Shown: positions 17,818 to 26,772, counted from the stretch's first letter. The stretch: DNA of 64,000 nucleotides from Phormidesmis sp963710175 (GCA_963710175.1 CAVPZC010000001.1:248001-312000), one strand, 5' to 3'. Made by a program: numbers and translations. The notes: generated by a model not told the origin, from the sequence alone.

Positions 17818-17884
17818 GGAGAGATAGGGGATTAATTTACTTTATATTCTGTAATATCATAGGGTAATTAATGAGCAAAACCCT

Positions 17885-18025
17885 ATGGAAAATCTCGATT
17901 CTGCAACAGTTCTTATTGTTTCGGTGGCAGTGATTGTCTTCGCTTTCACTGGCTACGCGGTGTATACAGCGTTTGGCCCACCGGGAAAGCAGCTCAGCGA
18001 TCCCTTTGAAGATCACGAAGACTAA
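17885..18025 (+). CDS. psbN: PsbN, photosystem II assembly protein
   Basis: Short gene of 46 residues, start ATG at 17885 and stop TAA at 18023-18025. The translation begins MENLDSATVLIVSVAVIVF and ends with GPPGKQLSDPFEDHED, the conserved PsbN tail. One membrane segment spans about residues 7-27. PsbN is needed for assembly and repair of the PSII reaction centre and is not part of the mature complex. It faces psbH head to head across 67 bp. Confidence 0.95.
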   Translation: MENLDSATVLIVSVAVIVFAFTGYAVYTAFGPPGKQLSDPFEDHED

Positions 18026-18089
18026 ATTGCGAGGTCTGCTCACTGTTAAGCAGATTCTCATCCCTCTCAAGTGATTCAACTTGCATGGC

Positions 18090-18129
18090 TTAGCACTGCG
18101 CTTTGCCTCAGCTTCGCGGTGAGTGCTAA
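18090..18129. other. Inverted repeat upstream of rpsP
   Basis: TTAGCACT (18090-18097) and AGTGCTAA (18122-18129) form a perfect 8-bp inverted repeat. Inner GCG/CGC can add to the stem. It lies 98 bp before rpsP. It could be a hairpin in the rpsP leader or the end of psbN transcription; there is no strong T-run. It resembles CIRCE half-sites, but the spacing is wrong (24 bp). Confidence 0.45.
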
Positions 18130-18226
18130 AATTAAGTGCTCTTGCGTAGCTAGCTATTTTTTAGTCTGGTTTTACAGCTCTACAACCCTCACTATCTGTT
18201 CGGCTTAGCCGTCATCAATACTGCCC

Positions 18227-18475
18227 ATGATCAAGATTCGACTCAAGCGCTACGGCAAAAAGCGCGAAGTTAGCTATCGTATCGTCGCTATGCGTGCCCA
18301 AGACCGCCGCGATGGCCGTCCGCTCGAAGAAGTAGGTTTTTACAATCCGAGAACAGACGAAACTCGGCTGGATGTGCCTGCTATTGTCAAATGGCTGAAA
18401 GAAGGTGCGCAGCCCACTAAGACCGTTGAGCACATCTTGAAGAAGGCGAATGTGTACGAGCAGCTGAGTAGCTAG
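18227..18475 (+). CDS. rpsP: 30S ribosomal protein S16
   Basis: 82 residues. It begins MIKIRLKRYGKKREVSYRIV and contains ARDRRDGRPLEEVGFYNPRT-like spacing (here AQDRRDGRP, VGFYNPRTDETRL), all diagnostic of S16. S16 binds 16S rRNA and helps fold the body of the small subunit. The next gene, khpA, starts two bases after the stop, so the two form an operon as in many bacteria, where rpsP and a KH protein often precede RNA-processing genes. Confidence 0.97.
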   Translation: MIKIRLKRYGKKREVSYRIVAMRAQDRRDGRPLEEVGFYNPRTDETRLDVPAIVKWLKEGAQPTKTVEHILKKANVYEQLSS

Positions 18476-18477
18476 TT

Positions 18478-18960
18478 ATGAGTCCTGACCCGATCAACCC
18501 GGAAATAGCCAGTGGAGCTGATGACCCAGCTGAGTGCCAGACTAATTTCGAGGCGCTGGCTCGCTTTTTGCTTGAGCCGTTTTTAGATAGGCCGGAGACC
18601 CTTAAGTTTCACGCCGAAACTTTGGCAGGTGGTAAAAAGCTGTGGCTGCGGGCCGCCTTTGATGAAAATGAAGACAAAGGCCGGGTGTTTGGTCGGGGTG
18701 GGCGCAATATCAAGGCAATGCGTAATGTGATCGGGGCGGCGGCCAAGCTTTCGGGGATGATTGTCAATCTCAGCGTGTTTGGTGAGCCAGAGCCAGAACG
18801 CTCAGACCGGGGAGGACGAGGTGATCGAGAGGGCGGTAATCGCTCTGGAAGCCGTTCTGGAGGCCGCTCAGAGGGCAGAGGAGGTGATCGCGGTGGCGAC
18901 AGAAGACCGCCCCGGCCCAGTACTAACCCGGCCCCGCCTAAGAAGAAAAAGCTAGACTAG
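18478..18960 (+). CDS. khpA: KH-domain RNA-binding protein (KhpA/YlqC) with Arg/Gly-rich tail
   Basis: 160 residues. The KH core covers about residues 20-100: ALARFLLEPFLDRPETLKFH followed by the type II KH loop GRGGRNIKAMRNV (consensus GxxG with flanking basic residues). KhpA proteins bind RNA globally and pair with KhpB in other bacteria. The usual length is about 80-120 residues; here the last 55 are a low-complexity tail rich in Arg, Gly, Ser and Asp (RGGRGDREGGN, GGRSEGRGGDRGGDRR), ending in PPKKKKLD. The tail resembles eukaryotic RGG boxes and the Gly-rich tail of cyanobacterial Rbp proteins, and would bind RNA non-specifically; this is inference. It follows rpsP by two bases. Confidence 0.88.
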   Translation: MSPDPINPEIASGADDPAECQTNFEALARFLLEPFLDRPETLKFHAETLAGGKKLWLRAAFDENEDKGRVFGRGGRNIKAMRNVIGAAAKLSGMIVNLSVFGEPEPERSDRGGRGDREGGNRSGSRSGGRSEGRGGDRGGDRRPPRPSTNPAPPKKKKLD

Positions 18961-19000
18961 ATCAGCATTGCCGGTACCCCAGCTACTGGGGTGCACTGAT
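18961..19000. other. Hairpin between khpA and phoH
   Basis: ACCCCAG (18976-18982) and CTGGGGT (18986-18992) form a perfect 7-bp stem with a CTA loop; outer ATCAG/CTGAT (18961-18965, 18996-19000) can extend it. No T-run follows, so it is not a standard terminator. It may be an mRNA processing or stability element in the leader of phoH. Confidence 0.55.
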
Positions 19001-19006
19001 AACTGC

Positions 19007-19960
19007 ATGGGAAATCACTACAAATTAGGCTTGATGAGTTCTGAGAATGCCATGGCCCTAGCCGGTCCGCATGAGGAAAACATCAAGCGGATTGCTCAAC
19101 AAACCGGGGCGACTGTTGTCTTGCGAGGCAGCGAACTGAGCATTGCGGGTACTGAAAATCAGGTGGACCGCACTCGGCGAATTGTGCAGACGCTAGAGCC
19201 AACCTGGAGTCAGGGACAGGCGATCGCCATCACAGATGTGATGACTGCCATTCATGCATTAGATACACATCGCGAAGACGAGCTGCAAGCTATTCAAAAC
19301 GACGTAGTAGCGCGCACCCGTCGGGGGCAAGTCATTCGAGCCAAGACCTTTCGTCAGCAGCAGTACGTCAAGGCTCTGCGTACCAGCGATCTGACCTTTT
19401 GCACAGGCCCCGCCGGAACGGGCAAAACCTTTCTAGCGGCGATGGTCGCTGTCAAGGCGCTGATGAATGAAGAATACGAGCGACTTATTCTCACTCGCCC
19501 AGCAGTAGAAGCCGGCGAACGTCTGGGCTTTTTACCGGGTGATTTACAGCAAAAGGTGAACCCCTACCTGCGCCCGCTGTACGACGCGCTGCACGAAGTG
19601 CTCGACCCGGAGCGTATTCCCCATCTGATGGAGCGGGGTGTGATTGAGGTGGCACCGCTGGCCTATATGCGGGGACGCACGCTGAGCAATGCCTTTGTGA
19701 TTTTAGACGAGGCGCAAAACACCACGCCAGCACAGATGAAGATGATGCTGACCCGGCTGGGCTTCAATTCACGCATGGTGGTCACAGGCGATGTCACGCA
19801 AACTGACCTGCCGCGCTACCAGGAGTCTGGGTTGGCGATCGCCACCAAGATACTCGCCAAAGTGGAAGGAATCGCGTTTTGCGAACTGACTAAGGCCGAT
19901 GTGGTGCGCCACGCGCTGGTGCAGAGAATTGTCGCTGCCTATGAGCAGTTTGAGGCGTAG
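19007..19960 (+). CDS. phoH: PhoH-like ATPase
   Basis: 317 residues from the ATG at 19007, which puts the family's N-terminal block (SSENAMALAGPHEENIKRI) near the start; a TTG at 18968 would run through a hairpin and is disfavoured. A KH-like N-terminal domain is followed by the ATPase: Walker A GPAGTGKTFLA, PAVEAGERLGFLPG, PLAYMRGRTLSNAFVILDEAQ (Walker B) and TGDVTQTDLP. YbeZ/PhoH-like proteins act with YbeY in ribosome and rRNA quality control in other bacteria; the exact role is not fixed. No ybeY is next to it here. The gene is the third of a possible rpsP-khpA-phoH unit. Confidence 0.92.
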   Translation: MGNHYKLGLMSSENAMALAGPHEENIKRIAQQTGATVVLRGSELSIAGTENQVDRTRRIVQTLEPTWSQGQAIAITDVMTAIHALDTHREDELQAIQNDVVARTRRGQVIRAKTFRQQQYVKALRTSDLTFCTGPAGTGKTFLAAMVAVKALMNEEYERLILTRPAVEAGERLGFLPGDLQQKVNPYLRPLYDALHEVLDPERIPHLMERGVIEVAPLAYMRGRTLSNAFVILDEAQNTTPAQMKMMLTRLGFNSRMVVTGDVTQTDLPRYQESGLAIATKILAKVEGIAFCELTKADVVRHALVQRIVAAYEQFEA

Positions 19961-20041
19961 GTGTGCAGGTTTTCTGAGTCTCAAGCTAATTGATTTCGAT
20001 CTGAGATAATATTTAGCCGTTCGGTTACGAGCTTTTGCCCC

Positions 20042-23000
20042 ATGGCGACTTTACATGGAAACTGGTTACCCGACCGCCAGCGCTTTTTTTTATGGGGTGA
20101 AACCTGGCGAAAAGTAGAGGCGATCGCCCCGCTCGATTTGCCGACTGATTCGCCCCCTCTCCTGGCCGATCAGCCCTATCAGCTTGAGCAGTCAGCGCTG
20201 GCCGCAGTGTTTCAGCCAGCCGACCAGGATATTGACCTCTCCTGGATGCAGGCATTTGTCGCTCCGCCCGATGCTGATAAAGCCAGCGGCAGATCAAAGA
20301 AAAAGTCTAAAGGAGTCAGTCGCTGGCAGTCGCGAGCCATTGTTCTACCCACCAAACTCCGTGAGAACGGTCTGCTGCCGGCGCTCTCAGCGGAGGCCCA
20401 GGCGGCAGATGAGCTATATCCCTGGCAAGTCTCGGGCGTTCTGTTGGAGGCAACTGCCACCATCAAATTTCTCAGCGCCCTACCTTTGGGACACTCAGAG
20501 GCCAGCGCTTTTGTCGGCGCTGATTTACGCTACTGGTCGCACCTTACCCGCTGGTGCCTGGATTTGCTGGCGCGGGGTAAGTTTGTGCCAGTAGTCAGCG
20601 CGGATCGCAATGGCGCGATCGCTACCTGGCAACTGCTGCTCGATAGCGCTGTAGACCAGAACCGGCTGAAGGATTTCTGCGATCGCGCCCCGCTCATCTG
20701 CCGCAGCTATCTGGCCCCGCTGCCCAAAAAAGCTTCCCCGCTCCGAGTCGATTTGCCCGCTTCCGCCGAGCCGATGGTGCGCCATTGCTTAGAAACGTTG
20801 GTGGATGCCCAGGTTCGTCACGTTGCTCAAGATAACGGACTTTCTGCTAGCGCGCCGCTCAGCAAAGACCTGCCTCTGCGCGAATGGATCGATGCTCTGG
20901 GTATGCCCGACCCTCACTTTGAATCCACCCCTGTCGGCGTCGTTCGCCTCAACGACGCCCTCAACACTTGGACTTCACCGCTGCAAAATCTGGCCGATAC
21001 CGCTGGCGGCTTTCGCACCTGTTTTTCTCTGACGCCCCCCGCCGCTGGCACTCTCGACTGGACTCTGCGCTATGGCCTGCAAGCCATTGATAACAGCGAC
21101 TACAAAATCGACGCTGAGACCATTTGGCAGCACCCAACCGATCAGCTGACCTACCAGGGCAGAACAGTAGAAGCGCCGCAAGAAACGCTGCTTGGCGGCT
21201 TAGGCCGGTCCACCCGACTGTACGAGCCGATTAAGCAAACCTTGAATGAGCAAAGCCCTGCCCAGTGCACGCTCGATCCGATTGAGGCCTATCAGTTTAT
21301 TAAGGCAGCGGCCTGGCGACTGCAAGACAGCGGCTTTGGGGTGATCTTGCCCGACAATCTGGTAGACCCTAACAAAGTTGGTGCCAGCCGTTTGGGGCTG
21401 CAAATTAGTGCCACTGCTCCACCCAAGCAGCAGCGCCTCGGACTGCAAAGCCTGCTGAACTTCAAATGGGATCTCTCGGTCGGCGGACAGGTGCTCACCA
21501 AAGCAGAATTTGACGAGCTGATTACCCAGGGGACGCCGCTAGTCGAAATCAACGGTCAGTGGGTGGAGCTGCGCCCTCAAGATGTACGAGCTGCCAAGGA
21601 GTTTTTTGAAAAGCGCCGGGGCCAAACGAAGCTCTCAGTAGAAGAGGCACTGCGCATCAGTACTGGCGACAACCAGCTGATCGATAAGCTACCCGTGGTA
21701 AAATTTGACGCTTCCGGCAAGCTCGACGAGCTGATTACCACGATGACGACGGGCAACCAAAGCCTTGAACCGATGTCAGAGCCAGACGGGTTTGAAGGGC
21801 AGCTGCGGCCTTATCAGGCAAAGGGCGTTTCCTGGCTTTCTTTTCTAGAGCAGTGGGGGCTGGGCGCGTGTTTGGCTGACGATATGGGTCTGGGGAAAAC
21901 CATTCAGCTGATTGCCTTTTTGCTCTATCTCAAGCAGGAGCAGGCGCTGGGCGGGCCGGTGCTGCTGGTTTGCCCAACTTCGGTGTTGACCAACTGGCAG
22001 CGCGAGGTGAAAAAATTTGGACCGGAGCTAGAAACGCTGATCTACCACGGTGACAAGCGGCCTAAGGGGGCGGCGCTGGTGAAAGCGGCTGAAAAGCTGG
22101 ATCTAATGATCACGAGCTATACGCTGGTACAGCGAGACCTCAAAGATCTCAAAAAAGTTGAGTGGCGAGGCATGGTGCTCGATGAAGCGCAGAATATTAA
22201 GAATCCGGCGGCGAAGCAGTCTCTAGCAGTGCGCGAAGTAGAAAGTGAGTTTCGGATTGCACTGACCGGTACGCCAGTCGAGAACCGGCTCTCTGAGCTG
22301 TGGGCAATTATGGATTTCCTCAATCCTGGATATTTGGGGCCGCTGAATTTCTTTAAGCGACGGTTTGCTACACCGATTGAAAAGTATGGCGATGTCGATT
22401 CGCTGAAGACGTTGCGATCGCTCGTCCAACCCTTCATTCTCCGCCGCCTCAAAACCGACCGCACAATCATTCAAGACCTGCCCGACAAGCAGGAGATGAC
22501 CGTTTTCTGCGGGTTAACTGCTGAGCAGGCCCGGCTCTATCAAAAGCTAGTCGATGAGACTTTAGGAGAAATTGACGAGGCTACAGGCGTTAAGCGGCGC
22601 GGCATGATTTTGGGCCTGCTGGTGAAGCTCAAGCAAATCTGCAACCATCCCGCTCAGTTCCTCAAGCAAGACAGTCTGGGCAAATATCGGCGTTCGGGTA
22701 AATTGCAGCGATTGGATGAAATGTTAGAAGAGGTGATTGCGGAGGGCGATCGCGCTCTAATATTCACTCAGTTCGCCGAATGGGGCAAACTCCTCAGCCG
22801 CCACTTAGAGCATCGCCTCGGTACCCAAACTCAGTTCCTCTACGGCAGCACCTCCCCAGCCAAACGAGAAGAAATGGTAGACCGCTTCCAGCTCGACCCC
22901 AACGGTCCCAAAATCTTCATTCTCTCCCTCAAAGCAGGCGGTGTCGGCCTCAATCTCACCCGCGCCAATCACGTCTTCCACTTCGACCGCTGGTGGAACC

Positions 23001-23242
23001 CCGCCGTCGAAAACCAGGCGACAGACCGCGCCTTCCGCATCGGTCAGACCAAAAACGTCCAGGTACACAAATTCGTCACCACTGGCACTCTGGAAGAACG
23101 CATCAACGACATGATCAACAGTAAGAAAGCCCTGGCTGAGCAAGTCGTCGGCGCTGGCGAACAGTGGCTCACCGAACTCGATACCGACCAGCTGCGAAAT
23201 TTGTTGCTACTAGACCGTGATGCCGTGATCGATGAGAGCTAA
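20042..23242 (+). CDS. SNF2/Rad54-family helicase-like ATPase
   Basis: 1,066 residues. The N-terminal 550 residues match the bacterial SNF2-associated region in position and include a long polar segment. The ATPase core starts near residue 590: LRPYQAKGVSWLSFL, Walker A ADDMGLGKTIQ (about 613), DEAQ box (about 714), LTGTPVENRLSELWAIMDF, then the second lobe with IFTQFAEWGKLL, SLKAGGVGLNLT and the arginine-finger block QATDRAFRIGQT. Such proteins translocate on duplex DNA and remodel DNA-protein or RNA-polymerase complexes; the target of this bacterial subfamily is not known. It appears to stand alone. Confidence 0.9.
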   Translation: MATLHGNWLPDRQRFFLWGETWRKVEAIAPLDLPTDSPPLLADQPYQLEQSALAAVFQPADQDIDLSWMQAFVAPPDADKASGRSKKKSKGVSRWQSRAIVLPTKLRENGLLPALSAEAQAADELYPWQVSGVLLEATATIKFLSALPLGHSEASAFVGADLRYWSHLTRWCLDLLARGKFVPVVSADRNGAIATWQLLLDSAVDQNRLKDFCDRAPLICRSYLAPLPKKASPLRVDLPASAEPMVRHCLETLVDAQVRHVAQDNGLSASAPLSKDLPLREWIDALGMPDPHFESTPVGVVRLNDALNTWTSPLQNLADTAGGFRTCFSLTPPAAGTLDWTLRYGLQAIDNSDYKIDAETIWQHPTDQLTYQGRTVEAPQETLLGGLGRSTRLYEPIKQTLNEQSPAQCTLDPIEAYQFIKAAAWRLQDSGFGVILPDNLVDPNKVGASRLGLQISATAPPKQQRLGLQSLLNFKWDLSVGGQVLTKAEFDELITQGTPLVEINGQWVELRPQDVRAAKEFFEKRRGQTKLSVEEALRISTGDNQLIDKLPVVKFDASGKLDELITTMTTGNQSLEPMSEPDGFEGQLRPYQAKGVSWLSFLEQWGLGACLADDMGLGKTIQLIAFLLYLKQEQALGGPVLLVCPTSVLTNWQREVKKFGPELETLIYHGDKRPKGAALVKAAEKLDLMITSYTLVQRDLKDLKKVEWRGMVLDEAQNIKNPAAKQSLAVREVESEFRIALTGTPVENRLSELWAIMDFLNPGYLGPLNFFKRRFATPIEKYGDVDSLKTLRSLVQPFILRRLKTDRTIIQDLPDKQEMTVFCGLTAEQARLYQKLVDETLGEIDEATGVKRRGMILGLLVKLKQICNHPAQFLKQDSLGKYRRSGKLQRLDEMLEEVIAEGDRALIFTQFAEWGKLLSRHLEHRLGTQTQFLYGSTSPAKREEMVDRFQLDPNGPKIFILSLKAGGVGLNLTRANHVFHFDRWWNPAVENQATDRAFRIGQTKNVQVHKFVTTGTLEERINDMINSKKALAEQVVGAGEQWLTELDTDQLRNLLLLDRDAVIDES

Positions 23243-23286
23243 CGTCGACCTATCAGTTCCTAGATATAATCACGTTGTGAGCCATC

Positions 23287-23616
23287 ATGAGGTTGCTAAA
23301 TGGCGATCGCGCTATTATTCCAATAGAAAAACTGAAAGGTTACTGTCTCAATGCTGAGCATCCTTCTGGAAAGCATAAAGCTAGAGTGTTTGCTTCTGCT
23401 CTAGGAATCACAGCTAGCAACGCAGGTGATTTGCAGGAATTAATAGTGATCGCAGCTGTCGAAGGAGAAGTAGTTCAGAAAGCTTATACAAGTTTTGGCC
23501 AGCTATGGAAGGTCGATTGGTCAGTTCCTAACCGCGATCAGCTTGTCCTGCGTACACTTTGGGAAACTACCTCGACTTCCTCTACTCCTCGCTTAATTTC
23601 TGCATTCATCAAGTAG
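23287..23616 (+). CDS. DUF6883-type protein, possible toxin-like partner
   Basis: 109 residues. The segment IPIEKLKGYCLNAEHPSGKHKARVF, with the conserved Gly-Lys-His-Lys-Ala-Arg-Val-Phe core, matches DUF6883, a domain also found as the C-terminal module of large MuF-like and polymorphic proteins. The final part (WKVDWSVPNRDQLVLRTLWE, LISAFIK) matches the domain end, where family members often continue with TS/C-F. The gene lies 5 bp before a DUF4926 gene; these two domains are commonly neighbours in cyanobacteria from my memory of such loci. A toxin-antitoxin role is inference. Start: ATG at 23287. Confidence 0.72.
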   Translation: MRLLNGDRAIIPIEKLKGYCLNAEHPSGKHKARVFASALGITASNAGDLQELIVIAAVEGEVVQKAYTSFGQLWKVDWSVPNRDQLVLRTLWETTSTSSTPRLISAFIK

Positions 23617-23621
23617 GACAG

Positions 23622-23882
23622 ATGACGATCTTAAAATCCTTAGATACGGTTGCAAATATAAATCCAATCCCTGTAGATCGGCTAACTCTAATTGAAGTGG
23701 ACTATCAATCCATTCAATACTTGCCGGTTGGACAAGTAGGAACTATCGTGGAGACCTACGAAGGAGATATTCCTCAATATTTGATTGAATTTGCAGATTT
23801 ACAGGGTCGCGAGTATGCAATGGCCGTACTACAAGTAGATGAAATCTTGGCACTACATTACGAGCTGAGCGCGGTCAGTTGA
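23622..23882 (+). CDS. DUF4926 small protein
   Basis: 86 residues from the ATG at 23622; an in-frame ATG at 23559 would overlap the upstream gene by 58 bp and is not needed. The core RLTLIEVDYQSIQYLPVGQVGTIVETY, with the Gly-x-Val-Gly-Thr-Ile-Val pattern, and YLIEFADLQGREYAMAVLQ match DUF4926, a small beta-barrel-like domain. It follows the DUF6883 gene by 5 bp and probably shares its message. The pair may form an immunity/toxin-like unit, but no activity is established. Confidence 0.7.
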   Translation: MTILKSLDTVANINPIPVDRLTLIEVDYQSIQYLPVGQVGTIVETYEGDIPQYLIEFADLQGREYAMAVLQVDEILALHYELSAVS

Positions 23883-24698
23883 TAGATGGGGAAAGGTCGA
23901 GATTTAGCGAAAGAACTAGGAATTGACTGTCCCCAAGCGCTGTATAGTTCCTGGGGAAATTTTTACGCTCCTATAACTAAGTCCATGTGCTATTTCAAGA
24001 GGATCTTGTTCACCAATTTGCGTCATCTTCCCGGTTGTGACAGTGGCTTATAGTGGTTCCTTAATTTGCGACTCTGTCGCTAACAAAGAAGAAGCGGTTT
24101 ACTGCTAAAACCTGGTTTTACCGATTGAACTCTGGATAGACCGCCGTATCAGTCAGACTGAGAATACTCAACTTCATAGTTATCAAAGATTTCAGCTCTA
24201 CCTGACAGGACAGATACAACCCTTCATCACAGCTTGATTCCCTCCATCTGATCGCTCCCTATTAGCGGATGCAGCTTCTGTGCCACTGGAAAACCTGTAC
24301 TAGCTCCGTGTGAAGGGAACAAATTAAGCTGATATTTCTTTATTAAAGCAGTTCGGCCAAGTGCCTGGTGTACCTCTACCTCTGGGAAAATTTTATAAAT
24401 GACGTTTCTCAAAGAATTCCGGGACGAGGCCTAACAGACTTTGAATACTGAAGAGTCAATAGTCCCGACTTTTTCCCTATTGATCTGCTCTACTAGCAGC
24501 AATCCGGTTCAACTCCTGACAAATAGCCACCTCACAAAAATGGGCTGGCAAAAAGTGAGTGGCTTGACCTGATAGCTCTACTGAGGCGCACCTTTGCCAA
24601 AAACGGCTTTTGCTTGTGGCCCCTATCGGCTGGGCACACTATTTTTCAAGAGGTGAGCTACGCCGACTCTCGACTTTGTCCCGCTACTTCCTACCATC
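23883..24698. other. Gene-poor region before sigC
   Basis: 816 bases with no gene I can support. A 55-codon frame (23886-24053, starting MGKGRDLAKELGIDCPQAL) directly follows the DUF4926 stop and has a coding-like start, but it ends early; it may be the remnant of a longer gene. The last 200 bases probably hold the sigC promoter and leader. No RNA gene or long inverted repeat was recognised. Confidence 0.4.
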
Positions 24699-25964
24699 AT
24701 GAAAGCTACGTCCGACTATGTTGACCAGCGCACTGCTAGCGATTCACTCGATGACAGTGACGAGTCTGTAGATGAGCTGCGCGAGCCATCTGAATACGAT
24801 CTTTCGTTAGCGGCTTCTGATGAGAGTGCCGAGGTACATGTTGAAGGGCTAGACGTGGAGACGCATAGTAAGCCGCGAGTTCAGCGGACGACCGATCTGG
24901 TGCGCCTGTACCTGCAAGAGATTGGCCGGGTGAGCTTGCTAGAGCGAGATGAAGAGGTCGCCGAAGCTCAGCTGGTACAGCAGCATATGGATTTGCTGAC
25001 GCTGCGTAACCAGGCTGCTGAGCAGGCTGGTGGAACGTTGGCGACCTATGTAAACTTGCTGAACACTCGCGATCAGCTGACGGCGCGGCTCAGCCATCGG
25101 CCTTCACTGGAGCGCTGGGCAGCAGCGGCAGGCATCCCTGCTGTTGATCTTAAGCCGACGCTAATAGAAGGAAAGCGCCTTTGGGCAGAGCTAGCAAGCC
25201 TCAGCGTAGAAGAGCTAAAAGCGGTACAGGATGAGGGCATCCGGGCCAAAGAGCACATGATTAAGGCGAATTTGCGCCTGGTAGTGTCGGTGGCCAAGAA
25301 GTATCAAAATCGAGGGCTGGAGCTGCTGGACCTGATTCAAGAAGGCACGCTGGGTCTGGAGCGAGCGGTCGAAAAGTTTGACCCTACTAAGGGCTATCGC
25401 TTTAGTACATATGCCTACTGGTGGATTCGTCAGGGGATTACGCGGGCGATCGCCACCCAAAGCCGCACCATTCGCCTGCCGGTGCACATCACCGAAAAGC
25501 TCAACAAAATCAAAAAGGCCCAGCGCAAAATCTCTCAGGCCGAAGGCCGCACCGCCAAGGTCGAAGACATTGCCCGCGAGCTAGACATGACCGTCGCCCA
25601 AATTCGTGAAGTGCTGCTGAAGGTGCCTCGCTCGGTGTCTTTAGATACCAAGGTGGGCAAAGACCGCGATACCGAATTGGGCGACCTGCTAGAGACCGAC
25701 GATGTTTCGCCAGAAGAACTGTTGATGCGCGAATCGCTCAAGCGTGACTTGCAGCAGCTGCTCACCGACCTGACTACCCGTGAGCAAGAGGTAATTACTC
25801 TGCGCTTTGGTCTGGGCGACGGGGTGCCTTATTCTCTGGCCGAAATTGGCCGTACGCTGGAGCTTTCTCGTGAGCGAGTCCGGCAGATTGAATCCAAGGC
25901 GCTGCAAAAGCTTCGCCAGCCCAAGCGACGCAACCGTGTCCGCGACTATCTAGAGGCGCTGTAG
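24699..25964 (+). CDS. sigC: Group 2 RNA polymerase sigma factor, SigC type
   Basis: 421 residues. After a variable acidic start, region 1.2 reads TTDLVRLYLQEIGRVSLLERD. Region 2 (KANLRLVVSVAKKYQNRGLE, then YAYWWIRQGITRAIA) and region 3 follow, and region 4 is complete (SLAEIGRTLELSRERVRQIE). The SigC-like features are DLVRLYLQEIGRV and the RPSLERWAAAAGIPAVDLKPTL insert between 1.2 and 2.1, as in other cyanobacterial SigC proteins. Group 2 sigma factors are non-essential and tune transcription in stationary phase, nitrogen or carbon stress. The gene is alone, ends in a terminator, and has 800 bp of gene-poor DNA upstream. Confidence 0.9.
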   Translation: MKATSDYVDQRTASDSLDDSDESVDELREPSEYDLSLAASDESAEVHVEGLDVETHSKPRVQRTTDLVRLYLQEIGRVSLLERDEEVAEAQLVQQHMDLLTLRNQAAEQAGGTLATYVNLLNTRDQLTARLSHRPSLERWAAAAGIPAVDLKPTLIEGKRLWAELASLSVEELKAVQDEGIRAKEHMIKANLRLVVSVAKKYQNRGLELLDLIQEGTLGLERAVEKFDPTKGYRFSTYAYWWIRQGITRAIATQSRTIRLPVHITEKLNKIKKAQRKISQAEGRTAKVEDIARELDMTVAQIREVLLKVPRSVSLDTKVGKDRDTELGDLLETDDVSPEELLMRESLKRDLQQLLTDLTTREQEVITLRFGLGDGVPYSLAEIGRTLELSRERVRQIESKALQKLRQPKRRNRVRDYLEAL

Positions 25965-26018
25965 GCCCTCTGGCGGCGCGTTCACATAAGTAAAGCTTTA
26001 AAGCAGCTCGATCTCCTA

Positions 26019-26065
26019 CTGAAAATCCCCCGCAGACAGCCTAAAAGGTTTGCGGGGGATTTTTC
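26019..26065 (+). terminator. Intrinsic terminator after sigC
   Basis: AAATCCCCCGCA pairs with TGCGGGGGATTT across a short spacer containing AGCCTAAAAGG, giving a GC-rich 12-bp stem followed by TTT. It is almost symmetrical, so it may also serve the minus-strand gene ending at 26104. Confidence 0.85.
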
Positions 26066-26103
26066 TGTATGAGGCAGTCAGTGATCGCGCCTTAGTCGCT
26101 GTG

Positions 26104-26679
26104 CTACAGACGAGGCTGAATTCTCCAGGGGCGATAGCCGGCGCGAACGCACTGGGTGAGAGCTGCGTCAACGTCAGCTTCAGTGGCATCAACAATATCG
26201 ATGACGCAGCTGCCATAGCGGTCGGGCAGCAGGCTGCGGCCACAGTTCTCTAGCACTTTGGTAGAAGGGCTATCGAGCAGGCGGGTGTGAATATTGATGG
26301 TGCAGTTGGCAACTTCTGTGGGGCGGCGCGATCGCTGACAAATCAGCAGCGCGCTCTCAGCCGTTAGCCCGGTAAATTCGTTAACATCGACTACGCAGGC
26401 ACCGAGATCTTCTGGATAGCGGGCCGAAGCACAGGCGGCGATCGCGTCTTCTTCAGAAATTCCTGACTCGGTCATGCCTGCTGCGCAGCCAAAATAGTCT
26501 GGATTCGCAGCGACGGCGGCTGTTGCCCCTAATGTACTGAGGCTAACTGCGCCCAGTGAAACCGCGCCAAACGCCGCCCCAGCAGCCAGTCGGGAACCCC
26601 AATTTCTTAAACGGATAGTGCGCAAACTGGCTTGCAAACGGGTAAAGGATAAAAAATTAGGAGTCGTGAACATTTTCAT
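26104..26679 (-). CDS. Exported protein with four two-cysteine repeats
   Basis: 191 residues. A long signal peptide (hydrophobic part about residues 31-58, ending TAAVAANP) is followed by a mature part built of four units of about 30 residues. Each starts with a Cys after an aromatic/Gly pair (YFGC, LGAC, VANC, YGSC) and has a second Cys 15-20 residues later, just after an Ala/Leu-rich helix (AIAAC, ALLIC, VLENC, ALTQC). The eight cysteines could form four disulfides in the periplasm. The family is not recognised. It is convergent with sigC and shares the terminator; dxs starts 93 bp away in the opposite direction. Confidence 0.75.
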   Translation of the reverse strand: MKMFTTPNFLSFTRLQASLRTIRLRNWGSRLAAGAAFGAVSLGAVSLSTLGATAAVAANPDYFGCAAGMTESGISEEDAIAACASARYPEDLGACVVDVNEFTGLTAESALLICQRSRRPTEVANCTINIHTRLLDSPSTKVLENCGRSLLPDRYGSCVIDIVDATEADVDAALTQCVRAGYRPWRIQPRL

Positions 26680-26772
26680 AGGAGCCTCATTGCTTGCTTG
26701 CGCTCTGATCTAATCTACAGTGAATAGAGTGACGATAACGATACGTATACGCCGATTTAGAGAGGATTTGAT

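Noticed and set aside
18090..18129. CIRCE-like element (TTAGCACT...AGTGCTAA) before rpsP
   Set aside because: The CIRCE spacer is nine bases; here it is 24, and rpsP is not a heat-shock gene. It is kept only as an inverted repeat.
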